A stretch of DNA of 64,000 nt from Leptospira noumeaensis (lineage in GTDB: Bacteria; Spirochaetota; Leptospiria; Leptospirales; Leptospiraceae), in NCBI RefSeq assembly GCF_004770765.1, contig NZ_RQFK01000026.1, forward strand, positions 62,001 through 126,000. The letters are read 5' to 3'. Shown here in pieces: positions 45,714-56,208 of the stretch (its first letter is position 1; each line of letters opens with the position of its first letter). The position numbers and the translations under genes are program-made. The notes under the pieces were generated by a model, which was not told the DNA's origin, searched no databases, and saw nothing but the letters and a program-made list of their open reading frames with translations.

Positions 45714-46424
45714 CTATCCAACGAGGATAGACAAGTCAAACGATTTTGATTGGCCAGGCCCAACAAACTCGATGGTGTAACTACCTGGGACTAAACCCGA
45801 AAAGCTAGCACTGCCTTCTAAATTGATTTTGCTGGACAAAATGAACCTTCCTTCTCGACGTAAGTTGACTTGTTGGAAAGTAGGTGTCCCCTCTGCTTTG
45901 ACAGAAAGATAAACTTCTTCTTGGTTTTCTTTGACGATTTGGTAGTAAAACTTTTGGTCTTCACTGGTTGTTTCCTCAAAGATAACAGAATTTGCATCCC
46001 CAGAACGCACCTCTGCTGAGGCAGATCGCATCGAAGGAGCAAACTCAAAACTTTCTTTGATCTGTAAAGATTCGACCAAACTATCGATCACTCGAATTCC
46101 TGACTGGGTGAGACGAACGATGAGGCTGTCTTTTTTTTCAGGAAGAGTTAGGTTCTTACGGGTGTATTCTTTTAAAAATTCCGGTAAGGCAATGGGAGAT
46201 TGTTTTAAGGTTAGTTCTGCCTTGGCCAAGTCCCAAGTCTCAGCAAAAGCGTGGAGGGAGACCGTTTCCCCTCGAAGGCTTGCAAAGAATGCCTCTTCGC
46301 AAAATAAAAATGCCTCTTGTAAATCTGGATGACTTTGCAACTCATCCTCACTCGGAAATTCACCACGGGCAAAAATCCCTCTAGCTAGTTCCAGAACGTT
46401 TGCGTTAAATCCCTGATTTTCCAT
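45714..46424 (-). CDS. putative sigma-factor regulator with C-terminal beta sandwich
   Basis: The 236-residue product starts MENQGFNANVL; GGTGGA lies 7 bases upstream of this ATG, better than the GTG at 46436. The N-terminal half is helical (FPSEDELQSHPDLQEAFLF, then SLIVRLTQSGIRVIDSLVESLQ), with the general shape of a Cys-less anti-sigma domain; the C-terminal ~100 residues are beta-rich and close with GLVPGSYTIEF, like carboxypeptidase-regulatory or PEGA-type sandwiches. Proteins with this two-part design often stand between ECF sigma and CHAT genes. No membrane helix is present. The anti-sigma role is inferred from position and architecture, not from a known motif. Confidence 0.5.
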   Translation of the reverse strand: MENQGFNANVLELARGIFARGEFPSEDELQSHPDLQEAFLFCEEAFFASLRGETVSLHAFAETWDLAKAELTLKQSPIALPEFLKEYTRKNLTLPEKKDSLIVRLTQSGIRVIDSLVESLQIKESFEFAPSMRSASAEVRSGDANSVIFEETTSEDQKFYYQIVKENQEEVYLSVKAEGTPTFQQVNLRREGRFILSSKINLEGSASFSGLVPGSYTIEFVGPGQSKSFDLSILVG

Positions 46425-46459
46425 GTCAAATTCCACCCTGTAAATTAAGACGAAGGAAA

Positions 46460-47377
46460 TTACGCCTCTCCAGCCATCGAATGCATTTTTTTTTGCATTT
46501 TTTCAAGAACTCGGAGCAAGGTCACGCTGACCCCACCTTCGGAAATCCCTAAGATTCGAGCAATTTCCCGGTAAGGAGTGCGTACGAGGAAGTGCCCTTT
46601 TTGTTTTTTCTCGATAAGTTTCTTTCTTTGTTCATACTTTTTGGCAAGAGCGTGATCCAATCGTTCTTTATAATATAGTGCTTCTACGGAATCGCCCTGA
46701 GCCTTGTTTTTTTTCTGTTCCTTCAAATCCAGAATATTCAAATACAAAGAAGTAATTTTATCTTCCATCTTTAAATTTTCTTCTTCGCGGCTGGAAAGTT
46801 CCTCTCGGAGCCTGAGAACCTCGGTCCGAATTTCTTCATCCGAACGATTTGTTTTCTCCGCAACGTATTTGATTTCTTCTGGATCCAAATGCAGGTAATA
46901 AACAAAGGACAGTTTGAACACCACACGGTTCTCTATTTTGATTGTGGCCAAAACCGAATTGAATTGGTCGGAAACGTCCACGGCCAGAGCCAGAGCTTCT
47001 GACCTTTTATCCGGCTCGTCTTCGATGGTACTGTATTCTTTCCCGTCTTTATTGACTTTGGATACAGTTTGGGTTTTGACTTCTCGTTTTGTGCGCTGCC
47101 AATCAATGAGTAAATTTCTAAGGACAGAGAAAAACCAGGTTTTGAAGCTAGATTTCCCGACAAAACTCTTAAAACGTTTTCCGGTTTTTAAACGTTCGAA
47201 TGCATAAATATAGTAATCGGAAGCATCGTCCTCACTTAAGTGGAAAACACGGATGGGGAAATTATAAATATCTTGTGAATAGATGTCAAAAAACGTTTGT
47301 AGGGACTTTGGATCCCCAGCCCCGCAGGCTTTAACAATCTCTAAAATTTCTTCGTTTGTATGAGAAGTGAGTTTCAT
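46460..47377 (-). CDS. ECF-type RNA polymerase sigma factor with long inter-domain insert
   Basis: The 305-residue protein has a sigma2 domain (about 25-98; [20 protein letters not shown] then [17 protein letters not shown]) and a C-terminal sigma4 helix-turn-helix (about 265-300; [20 protein letters not shown]). Typical ECF factors are near 190 residues; here about 165 residues of charged, partly coiled-coil sequence separate the two domains. AGGAAAG sits 8 bases before the ATG. It heads the operon with the putative regulator, CHAT protease and YkgJ protein, and lies 45 bases from the divergent M23 gene, a possible target. Confidence 0.85.
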   Translation of the reverse strand: MKLTSHTNEEILEIVKACGAGDPKSLQTFFDIYSQDIYNFPIRVFHLSEDDASDYYIYAFERLKTGKRFKSFVGKSSFKTWFFSVLRNLLIDWQRTKREVKTQTVSKVNKDGKEYSTIEDEPDKRSEALALAVDVSDQFNSVLATIKIENRVVFKLSFVYYLHLDPEEIKYVAEKTNRSDEEIRTEVLRLREELSSREEENLKMEDKITSLYLNILDLKEQKKNKAQGDSVEALYYKERLDHALAKKYEQRKKLIEKKQKGHFLVRTPYREIARILGISEGGVSVTLLRVLEKMQKKMHSMAGEA

Positions 47378-47422
47378 TATCTACTTTCCTAAAAATGAAC
47401 CTGCTGCGAGACTTCTCTAAAC

Positions 47423-48337
47423 ATGAGAAGTATTGTTGTAGTCTTCGGTCTCTTGGCAAGTTTTATTTTAGCAGATGAACCTGTATCCGAAACAAAACCT
47501 GAGTTTGTTTGGCCGATCCAGGGTTTGGAATTACCAGCTCTCATCACTAGCACTTTTGGGGAGTCTAGAAAGGATCATTTTCACAATGGCCTGGATATTT
47601 CCTCGGTTTTACAACCTGTCAAAAGTATGAGCGAAGGTTTCATCTTATACTCCCGTTATGCGGAAGATGATCCCTTTGAAGAAGAGCGAGGTTCCGGAAA
47701 TATTGTCTGGGTGGCACATAAAAGCGGTTATGTGAGTGGTTATTACCACCTTGGCGGGACACGAAATGAGACAGTAAGAACCGGCAAAAAAATATCTGCT
47801 GGAGATACCATTGGAATCTCAGGAAACACTGGCCATTCTACTGGTGGTCACCTACACTTCGTTTTAGGAAAGGATTATGGAAAAACCCTTCTTGATCCTT
47901 TGGCCTATCTTCCAGTTGTTGAAGACACAATGCCTCCACAAATTGCCAATCTCTTCATTCATGTAGGGGAAAACTTTACAAATTTAAATGATGGGGACAA
48001 TATCAACGTTTCCAAAGCTTTTCCACTTACGGTCAGTATCATTGATGGTGGTGTTAAAAATAGCCAACGTCGCGGTGTAAAAGACGTAAAATTTTTCTTC
48101 AATGGAGAGGCTTACAAACAGGCCAACTTTTCCTCGTTACAGTTTGAAGAAGGCAAATGGAAAACCAAAGAGGGACATAGTTTTGATGATTTGTTTTTTA
48201 AAGATCGTTACTTGGTGGGCATTCTCAATTTAAAAGCCGGAGAAAATACCATCAAAGTCCAAACAAAAGATTTTAGCGGAAAAGAATCAGAAAGAAGTTT
48301 TAGTATCAACATTACAAGGATTAGTGGAGGAAATTAA
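47423..48337 (+). CDS. M23-family metallopeptidase, exported
   Basis: A signal peptide (MRSIVVVFGLLASFILA) precedes a LytM/M23 peptidase domain: a zinc motif HNGLD near residue 54, a GNIVWVAHKSGYVSGYYHL strand region, and HLHF near 149, with the GDTIGISGNTG linker. It likely cleaves peptidoglycan cross-links during growth. The C-terminal ~140 residues form a beta-rich Ig-like domain (LTVSIIDGGVKN, GENTIKVQTKD). It is divergent from the ECF sigma gene and convergent with the acyl-CoA ligase gene. Confidence 0.9.
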   Translation: MRSIVVVFGLLASFILADEPVSETKPEFVWPIQGLELPALITSTFGESRKDHFHNGLDISSVLQPVKSMSEGFILYSRYAEDDPFEEERGSGNIVWVAHKSGYVSGYYHLGGTRNETVRTGKKISAGDTIGISGNTGHSTGGHLHFVLGKDYGKTLLDPLAYLPVVEDTMPPQIANLFIHVGENFTNLNDGDNINVSKAFPLTVSIIDGGVKNSQRRGVKDVKFFFNGEAYKQANFSSLQFEEGKWKTKEGHSFDDLFFKDRYLVGILNLKAGENTIKVQTKDFSGKESERSFSINITRISGGN

Positions 48338-48350
48338 TCCCTCCGCTAAT
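48320..48350. terminator. hairpin at the M23 stop codon, likely bidirectional terminator
   Basis: ATTAGTGGAGG at 48320-48330 pairs with CCTCCGCTAAT at 48340-48350 with a single T-G wobble and a 9-base loop that holds the stop codon of the M23 gene. AT-rich DNA follows, but no clean T run. Confidence 0.5.
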
Positions 48351-48389
48351 CAATTTAATTCTAATCAATAATATATTTTCAGTTATCAC

Positions 48390-50288
48390 CTAGGTATTGG
48401 AATACAATTTAGATATCTCTTCTTTGTATTTCTCTGTAATCACATGTCTTTTTAAAGAAAGTTTTGCAGTCAGTTCATCACCCACTTCAAATGGTTTTGG
48501 TAAAATCACAAGTCCCACTACCCTTTCAAAAGATTTGAATCCAGTTTGCAAATTTACTTTTGTTTTGATTTCGTTTTCAATTTTTTGAATCACTTCTTTT
48601 TGATTCCAAAATTCTCCTTCCAGTGGATTTTCAAATCGGGAACTATTGGGATATACGAGAACACTCAAATACTTTTGGTCTTGGCCTACCACCATACATT
48701 GGTCAACCCACTCTGATTCCAAAATTTTTGACTCAATGGGTACTGGCTCAACATTCTCACCACCTAACAAAACAATCGTTTCTTTGGAACGTCCTACAAT
48801 TTTAAGGTTATGGTTTGCAGTAAAAATTCCTAAGTCACCGGTGTTTAACCATCCATCTACCAAAACCTTGTTTGTGGCATCTGGATTTTTGTAATAACCT
48901 GCCATAATTTGTTTTCCTTTTACATGGATCTCTCCTTTTCTTCCATATACAAATTTACCCACCTCAGTATCTAAAAAAACTTCTCCCGTATGTAAATCGA
49001 CTAACCTTAAATTTGTTTTAGGAAATATTTTTCCGACAGAACCAGGAATGATTTCCTCAAATGTCCGCATAGCAAGCACAGGTGCCGTTTCTGTCATTCC
49101 ATAACCTTCTAAAACAGGAATTCCAATGGTATTAAAAAATTCATCCACATGGTATGGCAATGCACCTCCACCAGAACAAGACCCGCGTAGTTCCCCACCC
49201 GTAGCCTTTCTGATTTTAGATAAAACTAAAAAACCAAAAACTAAATGAGGAACACTTACTAAAAAAAATCGATACAGATGGTAAACAAAACGAATGGTTT
49301 GTTTCCAAAATACAACCGGATGGATGTCCAAAACATTTCCTGTAATGATTTGTCTCGAAACAAAAAATCTTTTGGCAAAGAAAATTGCGATTTGAAACAT
49401 CTTTTGTTTTACGGGAGAAGATTTTGCAAGTGTTCCGAGAATACCTGAATAAATACTTTCCCAAAGCCGCGGTGCAGAAGCCATAAAATTTGGTTTCACA
49501 AACTTTAAATCTTCTTTTAAGGTGCGAACACTACTATAGTAAGTACAAGCGCCGTAATACAAACTAAAGATTTCAAATATCCTTTCAAATATATGCCAAA
49601 CCGGTAGTATCGATAAAATTCGATCCCCTTTTTGTAAATTCAGAGGAAGATTTTTTAATTGGAAAAGTATGTTTCCTTGTGTCAACATCACACCTTTCGG
49701 AGTACCAGTAGTTCCGGAAGTGTAGATCATGGTAAATAAATCTGATTCTTTGATTGTGTGGTTTAAAAAAATTTGATCCGATGGATCTGCCTTCCTAAGT
49801 TCTTTTCCTTTTGAAGTTAACTCCAATAAGGTGGATATTCTAATTTTTCTGGAACTCATTTCTTTGTTTCCATCTTTTGGAGGATAAATGATTACAATTT
49901 CTTTTAGAAATTCCAGTTCTGATTCCAAACGAATTACTTTTATAAAAACGGCTTCGTTTTCTACAAATAGAACTTTTGATTCAGAATGATTCAAAATATA
50001 CAATATATCGTGGTCTGTGACATCGGAGGCCCGAGGAACATCAACTGCACCAAGTAAGGTGACAGCAATACTAGTTTGTATCCATTCATAAGCATTGTCA
50101 GCGAATATTGCTACTTTTTCTCTTTCCGAAATACTTCCACGAAGCCCAAAAGCCAAATCCTTGGCATCGGAAAGTAAATTGTTATAAGTTTTGAACTGGT
50201 AAACACCGGCACCGGCTCGTGTTGCAAAAGCATTTTTGTTTCCGAATTTTGCCGGAAGGTCTAAATAAAAATCAATCATGGTTCGCAT
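48390..50288 (-). CDS. long-chain acyl-CoA synthetase (AMP-forming)
   Basis: A 632-residue adenylate-forming enzyme that activates fatty acids with ATP and CoA. Motifs in order: the P-loop-like YTSGTTGTPKGVMLTQGN, the A5 motif GYGMTETAPV, the adenylate-binding GWLNTGDLGIF and the A10 region with a catalytic Lys near the C-terminus (ELTAKLSLKRHVI). The family and length fit long-chain FadD/ACSL-type ligases. A hydrophobic stretch around residues 325-350 suggests membrane association. AGGAAATTCC precedes the ATG. It is a single gene. Confidence 0.92.
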   Translation of the reverse strand: MRTMIDFYLDLPAKFGNKNAFATRAGAGVYQFKTYNNLLSDAKDLAFGLRGSISEREKVAIFADNAYEWIQTSIAVTLLGAVDVPRASDVTDHDILYILNHSESKVLFVENEAVFIKVIRLESELEFLKEIVIIYPPKDGNKEMSSRKIRISTLLELTSKGKELRKADPSDQIFLNHTIKESDLFTMIYTSGTTGTPKGVMLTQGNILFQLKNLPLNLQKGDRILSILPVWHIFERIFEIFSLYYGACTYYSSVRTLKEDLKFVKPNFMASAPRLWESIYSGILGTLAKSSPVKQKMFQIAIFFAKRFFVSRQIITGNVLDIHPVVFWKQTIRFVYHLYRFFLVSVPHLVFGFLVLSKIRKATGGELRGSCSGGGALPYHVDEFFNTIGIPVLEGYGMTETAPVLAMRTFEEIIPGSVGKIFPKTNLRLVDLHTGEVFLDTEVGKFVYGRKGEIHVKGKQIMAGYYKNPDATNKVLVDGWLNTGDLGIFTANHNLKIVGRSKETIVLLGGENVEPVPIESKILESEWVDQCMVVGQDQKYLSVLVYPNSSRFENPLEGEFWNQKEVIQKIENEIKTKVNLQTGFKSFERVVGLVILPKPFEVGDELTAKLSLKRHVITEKYKEEISKLYSNT

Positions 50289-50377
50289 GGAATTTCCTCG
50301 TTATGAAGGTCATTCTATTTGAAAATTTTGACCCCGTCGTCTTGGGGAATTCTTTGAGACTTAGAATTTTGTTAGAT

Positions 50378-51478
50378 TTAGATCAATTTTGATTGTTTAC
50401 GAAATTCGCTAGGAGTGGATCCAACCGATTCCAAAAAAACTCGATTGAAAGTTGACTTAGAATTAAAACCAACCGAATCGGCAATGGAGAGAATCGACCT
50501 CTCTTCCGATTCCAATAACAAACGTTTTGCCTCATCAATCCTATATTGATTGATGTATTGATAAAACCCAAACCCATATCTTTTGTGAAAGTATTCCGAA
50601 AGTTGACCAGGTTTGACTTCTGCCATCTCTGCTAATTTAGAAAGACTAAGGTCTTCATCACAATACACTTTTTCACCCATCAGTTGATACAATCTTTGGT
50701 CAATGGTCTCAAGTTGGACCGATACCAATTTAGATTTTTCATATTTATTTCTTTGGATGCTATCACGAACATCCGACACAAACGGTGTCCAAAGTTCCCG
50801 GGTAAAGTAATAGAAATACATTAAAACCGGAAGCAGATAAGCGCTGAGTTTACGAAAAAAAGGGATTTGGAAAGTAAATCCAATACTTCCTAATAAAAGA
50901 TCAATCCAAATGAGAAGAACGAATATTAGAGAATAAATTGCTTTTTTAGAAAAGAAAACAGACAACCTAACATTCGGAATCCATTCTTTCAGTAAAAACA
51001 ATCCTACGGAAAACAAGATTGAAAGTTTAATTCCAAAATTCAAACCAACGATCACAGAGCCATATTCCGTTTGGGTCAATTGCTCTAAAAACTCCAATCG
51101 TTTCGAATCCGATTCCGAATAAAATGGAATCAAAAAGAAAATCGCGATGATTGCTGGAAAAAAATGGTAAATTTTGATTTGGATTGGTTTTTCCAAAAAC
51201 AAATATTCTAAATACAAATAGAGTAATGTAGAAGATAGAAATACAAAGGGAATATGAGCAAGTGCAATGGATGGAAAGTACTTATAAAACCCGGTGAACA
51301 TAAATGCGCCGGTGAGTAACCAAAGCCCAGTGGAAAACAAAATAAAAGACCAGACAAATCCAGACACCTTTCGATTTTGAATTAAATTAGAAAGTGACCA
51401 GATCAAACAGAATACAGAGCCAGATCCCATCCAAAGAAACTCGAGTAGTAAGTTTAAGGATACAGAGTCACCCTCCAC
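50378..51478 (-). CDS. AraC-family regulator with N-terminal 7TM sensor region
   Basis: The first ~220 residues form seven membrane helices, followed by a cytoplasmic linker and an AraC-type double helix-turn-helix (about 265-360: LSLSKLAEMAEVKPGQLSEYF and ILSIADSVGFNSKSTFNRVF, ending TPSEFRK). It should sense a signal in the membrane and control transcription. It starts with GTG at 51478, 5 bases after the dnaE stop; dnaE's final GGA-TAA may supply the ribosome binding site. So it is probably cotranscribed with dnaE, an odd partner for a membrane regulator. Confidence 0.85.
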   Translation of the reverse strand: MEGDSVSLNLLLEFLWMGSGSVFCLIWSLSNLIQNRKVSGFVWSFILFSTGLWLLTGAFMFTGFYKYFPSIALAHIPFVFLSSTLLYLYLEYLFLEKPIQIKIYHFFPAIIAIFFLIPFYSESDSKRLEFLEQLTQTEYGSVIVGLNFGIKLSILFSVGLFLLKEWIPNVRLSVFFSKKAIYSLIFVLLIWIDLLLGSIGFTFQIPFFRKLSAYLLPVLMYFYYFTRELWTPFVSDVRDSIQRNKYEKSKLVSVQLETIDQRLYQLMGEKVYCDEDLSLSKLAEMAEVKPGQLSEYFHKRYGFGFYQYINQYRIDEAKRLLLESEERSILSIADSVGFNSKSTFNRVFLESVGSTPSEFRKQSKLI

Positions 51479-51483
51479 AATTT

Positions 51484-54400
51484 TTATCCGTAAACTCTTA
51501 CTTCTTCACCAACGGTATAACGAACTGTTCCTTTTCCAAGTATGTCGGTTAACATCTTCATCAGATCAGGAGTAATCTCGATGGAAAAATGGTCATGAGC
51601 ACGAATTACTTTTTTCTCATTACCATTTCCCACTAAATGAAAAAATACAGAAGATGCTCCTCTATGTACAGAAAGAACATCTTGTAACTTCAAAATCACA
51701 TCTCTATTTTTTTCATCCATCATGTTGATTGTTAAATGGAGTGTTTTTTCCATTTTCTTTTCGATGGTAACCGAATTTAATTCTTCGAGTTTATTGACAA
51801 TGATCTGACCTTTTAACTCTGATTCGTCGGCATCTAAACGTTCTAAAATTCCGCGTATAAAAACGGTATTATCTTCTGTGAATAGGTGTTTGAACTCCGC
51901 ATATGTCTTTGGAAAGGCAACACACTCAATTTCGCCGGTTTGGTCTTCCAACATAAAGTTCACAAACTCTTCTTTTTTCTTGGTGAGTTTGACTACTTTT
52001 TTGGAAAGAACTCCAGCGATTTCAACTTTGGATTTGGGTCGAACTTCTTCTAAGTTTTCTATGGTAGTCGGTTTTAATGTTTTTAATTGTTCAGTAAATT
52101 TATCGAGCGGATGGCCAGAAAGATACAACCCCGTAGTTTCTTTTTCTTTTCTAAGTAGTTCGTCACCATTCCATTCAATCCCATCTTTCGGAAGGTTAAG
52201 ATCTTCTTCCCCTCCGCCGTTAGCACCGCCAAACAATGAAAACTGACCCTCTTTTTCTTCTGCTTGTTTTTTGTTGGCATAGTTTAAAATAATATCTGTG
52301 GATTCGGAAATTGTTTTTCTTGTATAACCAAAAGAATCAAAGGCTCCTCCTTGTGCCAGAGACTCGAGTACCTTTTTGTTTGCAAGTCTTGTGTCCAACT
52401 TCTTTGTGAAGTCACCAAGTTGATGATAACCACCAATAGAATTACGATTAGAAATTATATTTTCAGCAGCCAGTTCCCCCACTCCCTTAATAGAAGAAAG
52501 ACCGAACCTTACTGTTTTATCATCAATGATTTCAAATGATATTCCTGATTCTTTAACATCGGGTCCTAAAATTCGAATTCCCATTTCTTTTGCATTGTTA
52601 ATGTATTTCACAACATCAGTAATTTTTGAATGGTCTCCCGATAATAGAGCGGTTAAGTATTCAATGGAATAATTGGCTTTTAAAAATGCAGTTTGGTAAG
52701 TGACAAATGCATAAGCCACTGAGTGCGATTTATTAAAACCATACTCACCAAATTTTTCCAATTGTTCAAAAAGTTCGATAGCAAGTTTTTCATTGATCTT
52801 TTTTTCGATGGCACCTTTAACAAACTTCTCTTTTAATGCAGGAAGTTTTGATTTATCCTTTTTAGCCATCGCCTTACGAAGAACATCCGAATCTCCAACC
52901 GAGTATCCACCCATAATCCGTGAAATACCCATCACCTGTTCTTGGTAAACAACGACACCATAAGTTTCGCCTAATACTTCTGCCAAACTTTCGTGCGGGA
53001 AAACTACTTTCTTTTTGCCATTTTTACGATCCAAATAATCATCCAACATCCCTGATCCCATTGGACCCGGACGGTATAACGCAAGCAAGGCGGCAATTTC
53101 TTCAAATTTTTGCACTTGTGCTTTGGCAAAAAGATCACGAATTCCTGAAGACGAATCTAACTGGAATATCCCGAGAACATTTGCCTTTCGTAACAAACTA
53201 AATGTGGCAGGATCATCTAATGGAATTTTATCTAAATCGAGTAAAATCCCATGTCGTTTTTCAATGAGTTTGGTTGCATGATGGATGGTAGTTAAGTTTT
53301 TTAAACCTAAAATATCCATTTTTATCAGTCCCACTTGTTCCGACATGTTTTTGTCGTACTGAGTGACTATGGAACGCCCATCTCGACCAGGTTCACTGAC
53401 TGTCGACAATGGAACGATTTCTTCTAATGCAGTAGGAGCAATGACAACACCAGCTGCGTGTCTACCCACCTGACGGTAGTTACCTTCTAATTTCTGAGCA
53501 ATATAAAAAACTTTTTTGTTTAAATCAGATTTTTCTGCAATGTCACGAAGGTCTTTAGATGTATCAACGGCTTCCTGAATTGTGATTCCCAATTTTTTGG
53601 GAAAAAGTTTACTCATCTCGTTTACTTCAGAAAACGGAACATTGAATACACGAGCTACGTCTTTAATGGCAGCTTTTGCAGCAAGAGATCCGAAAGTAAT
53701 GATTTGGCCTACTCTATTTTCACCATACCGATGTTTGATATAATTAATTACTTCTTCCCTTCTTTCAACACAGAAATCCGTATCAATATCTGGCATATCC
53801 TTTCTATCAGGGTTCAAAAACCTTTCAAAAAGTAAGTTATAACGAATGGGATCCACATTGGTAATCCCAAGGGCATAGGCAATGATGGATCCTGCAGCGG
53901 ACCCTCGGCCAGGGCCTACCGGAATTCCCGCACGCCGAGCAAAGTTAATATAATCCTGAACAATCAGAAAGTATCCGGCAAAATGCATATTTCTAATTGT
54001 TTGCATTTCATATTCCGTTCTTTCTCGCACAACAGGAGTTATGTCCTGATATTTTTCCTTGATACCTTCCCAAACCAGTTTTTCTAAATAACTATCTGTA
54101 TCAAAACCAGGAGGCACTTCGAAAGGAGGAAGTAATGGATTTCCAAATTGGAAATTTAAAGAACATTTATCACGAATGGCTAATGTATTATAAAATGCAT
54201 CCTTATGATCAGGAAAAATATTAATCATCTCCGCCGGAGATTTTACATAAAAGTTTTCATTGAATCCAAAGCGCATTTCATCATCGATGTTTTTTCGCAT
54301 TCCAATACGAAGTAAGATGTCTTGTGCTTCTTTATCATCTTTCGTTAAAAAGTGAGAATCGTTCGTGAGTACAAGAGGGATTCCAGTTCGTTTGGAAAAT

Positions 54401-54981
54401 CCCATCACCGCTTCCGCAACAGTTCGTTGTTCTGGAATTCCATGATCTTGAATTTCTAAATAGAAGTCTTCTTTACGAAAAATTTCATGCAACCGACCAG
54501 CTAACGCATACGCCTTATCTTCTTTGCCTTCTAAAATTTTACGATTGACTTCACCCGCAAGACAAGCGGTTAAACAAACAAGACCTTCGCTATGACGTTC
54601 TAATAAATCGTAGTCAATCCTTGGTTTGCGATAAAAACCTTCGGTAAAGGATCGACTTGCTAACTTAATTATATTTTTATAACCAGTTTCGTTTTTACAA
54701 AGTAAAATAATGTGGTAAGCACCACCATCAGCAATCTCATCAAGTTCCGTTTCGGCACTTCTAGAAGGAGTTACATAAAATTCACAACCGATGATGGGTT
54801 TGACATCGTGTTTGACAGCCTCTTTGTAGAATTCAATGGCCCCATACATGTTTCCATGATCCGTGATAGCGACAGAACTCATGCCAAGTTCCTTCACTCG
54901 TTTCATGAGATCGCTGATCCGAATGGCTCCATCGAGCATGGAATAGGTAGTATGTAAGTGAAGGTGGGCGAAATCTTCCAT
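51484..54981 (-). CDS. dnaE: DNA polymerase III subunit alpha
   Basis: The replicative polymerase subunit, 1165 residues. The start [19 protein letters not shown] is taken because it begins right at the PHP domain and matches DnaE length; a longer in-frame ATG at 55074 adds 31 unrelated residues. Motifs: [29 protein letters not shown], the catalytic Asps in [26 protein letters not shown], and a C-terminal OB/tau-binding region. No intein or frameshift is visible. No strong ribosome binding site precedes the start. Confidence 0.95.
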   Translation of the reverse strand: MEDFAHLHLHTTYSMLDGAIRISDLMKRVKELGMSSVAITDHGNMYGAIEFYKEAVKHDVKPIIGCEFYVTPSRSAETELDEIADGGAYHIILLCKNETGYKNIIKLASRSFTEGFYRKPRIDYDLLERHSEGLVCLTACLAGEVNRKILEGKEDKAYALAGRLHEIFRKEDFYLEIQDHGIPEQRTVAEAVMGFSKRTGIPLVLTNDSHFLTKDDKEAQDILLRIGMRKNIDDEMRFGFNENFYVKSPAEMINIFPDHKDAFYNTLAIRDKCSLNFQFGNPLLPPFEVPPGFDTDSYLEKLVWEGIKEKYQDITPVVRERTEYEMQTIRNMHFAGYFLIVQDYINFARRAGIPVGPGRGSAAGSIIAYALGITNVDPIRYNLLFERFLNPDRKDMPDIDTDFCVERREEVINYIKHRYGENRVGQIITFGSLAAKAAIKDVARVFNVPFSEVNEMSKLFPKKLGITIQEAVDTSKDLRDIAEKSDLNKKVFYIAQKLEGNYRQVGRHAAGVVIAPTALEEIVPLSTVSEPGRDGRSIVTQYDKNMSEQVGLIKMDILGLKNLTTIHHATKLIEKRHGILLDLDKIPLDDPATFSLLRKANVLGIFQLDSSSGIRDLFAKAQVQKFEEIAALLALYRPGPMGSGMLDDYLDRKNGKKKVVFPHESLAEVLGETYGVVVYQEQVMGISRIMGGYSVGDSDVLRKAMAKKDKSKLPALKEKFVKGAIEKKINEKLAIELFEQLEKFGEYGFNKSHSVAYAFVTYQTAFLKANYSIEYLTALLSGDHSKITDVVKYINNAKEMGIRILGPDVKESGISFEIIDDKTVRFGLSSIKGVGELAAENIISNRNSIGGYHQLGDFTKKLDTRLANKKVLESLAQGGAFDSFGYTRKTISESTDIILNYANKKQAEEKEGQFSLFGGANGGGEEDLNLPKDGIEWNGDELLRKEKETTGLYLSGHPLDKFTEQLKTLKPTTIENLEEVRPKSKVEIAGVLSKKVVKLTKKKEEFVNFMLEDQTGEIECVAFPKTYAEFKHLFTEDNTVFIRGILERLDADESELKGQIIVNKLEELNSVTIEKKMEKTLHLTINMMDEKNRDVILKLQDVLSVHRGASSVFFHLVGNGNEKKVIRAHDHFSIEITPDLMKMLTDILGKGTVRYTVGEEVRVYG

Positions 54982-55143
54982 AGCTTGGTGACATAGTAAC
55001 TCCGACGGCTTCCTACGTAAAGCGCCCCAAGGGAGAGATTCCGAATTTTTTCGGCCCAAAATGCCAATTCCCAAACCTCCCTGTCCCGTCCAAGCCCAAA
55101 AACGATGGAAGTCGATACTGGTTCTTTTAGATTGGTTTTGTTT

Positions 55144-56208
55144 ATGTCACCATTTTCCCTACCCTCCATTTCTCCAGTAACTGATGTTTTGCGAAAGTCC
55201 ATCCGCAATAAAATAGACAATAAAACCAAACCATTGGGTTCCTTAGGTGATTTGGAAACCCTTGCCTTACAACTGGCAGAAATCCAAAATACCATTTCCC
55301 CGGAGTTAAAGAATCCCAAATTGATTCTATTTGCAGGAGATCATGGGATTACGGAAGAACCAGTTTCTTTATATCCGAAAGATGTTACCTGGCAGATGGT
55401 TTTGAATTTTTTATCAGGTGGAGCCTGTGCCAATGTCTTCGCCAAACATAGTCATATCGGTGTGGAAGTGGTAGATGCGGGGGTGGATCATGATTGGGAA
55501 GGGAGTGTCACAAAACCGATTGAAAGAAAAATTCGAAAAGGAACTTCTAACTTTTTAAAATCAAAAGCTATGTCATTGGATGAGGCAAAAGAAACAATCC
55601 TTAGTGGCATAGAACTTCTAAACGAAACAAAATATGAATCATCAAATATATTTTTATTCGGTGAAATGGGCATTGGCAACACTTCTTCTGCTTCTCTTAT
55701 CCTATCACATTTGACAGACATTCCACTTAGAAAACTTGTTGGAAAAGGAACTGGACTCAATAACAGCGGGAAGGAAAACAAATTTAAAATCCTTTCAGAA
55801 GCCTTCGATAGAACGGGAAAACTAAAAGATCCGTTAGAAATACTTTCTGAATTTGGTGGTTTTGAAATTGGTATGATGTCCGGAGCTATGTTGGGGGCAG
55901 CGGCACAGAGAAAAACATTTGTAGTGGATGGTTTTATTTCCACTGCCGCCTTTGCAATTGCTTTTGCATTGAACCCAACGGTAAAAGACTATTCCATTTT
56001 TTCACATCTATCAGAAGAAGAAGGACATACTGTAGTATTAGACCATTGGAAAGTAAGACCACTCCTTCGACTCAACCTTCGTTTAGGAGAAGGAAGTGGT
56101 GCCCTCGCAGCATACCCACTCATTGAATTAAGTGTAAAATTTTTAAACGAAATGGCTTCCTTTGCTGACGCTGGCGTGAGCAATACGGATTCAAAATATA
56201 TAACATGA
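55144..56208 (+). CDS. cobT: nicotinate-nucleotide--dimethylbenzimidazole phosphoribosyltransferase
   Basis: CobT makes alpha-ribazole phosphate for the lower ligand of cobalamin. The 354-residue start at [17 protein letters not shown] fits family length better than the ATG at 55105. Hallmarks are [53 protein letters not shown] and the catalytic-Glu region near [18 protein letters not shown]. No ribosome binding site or B12 riboswitch was found in the 160-base region upstream, shared with the divergent dnaE. It overlaps cobS by 4 bases. Confidence 0.94.
   Translation: MSPFSLPSISPVTDVLRKSIRNKIDNKTKPLGSLGDLETLALQLAEIQNTISPELKNPKLILFAGDHGITEEPVSLYPKDVTWQMVLNFLSGGACANVFAKHSHIGVEVVDAGVDHDWEGSVTKPIERKIRKGTSNFLKSKAMSLDEAKETILSGIELLNETKYESSNIFLFGEMGIGNTSSASLILSHLTDIPLRKLVGKGTGLNNSGKENKFKILSEAFDRTGKLKDPLEILSEFGGFEIGMMSGAMLGAAAQRKTFVVDGFISTAAFAIAFALNPTVKDYSIFSHLSEEEGHTVVLDHWKVRPLLRLNLRLGEGSGALAAYPLIELSVKFLNEMASFADAGVSNTDSKYIT

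Noticed and set aside
43177..47377. CHAT plus sigma genes as part of a type III-E CRISPR system
   Set aside because: No CRISPR repeats, Cas7-11 or any cas gene is present in the window; only the protease-sigma logic is shared.
54982..55143. Cobalamin riboswitch upstream of cobT
   Set aside because: The B12 box and nearby conserved segments could not be found on either strand by eye; a covariance search would settle it.
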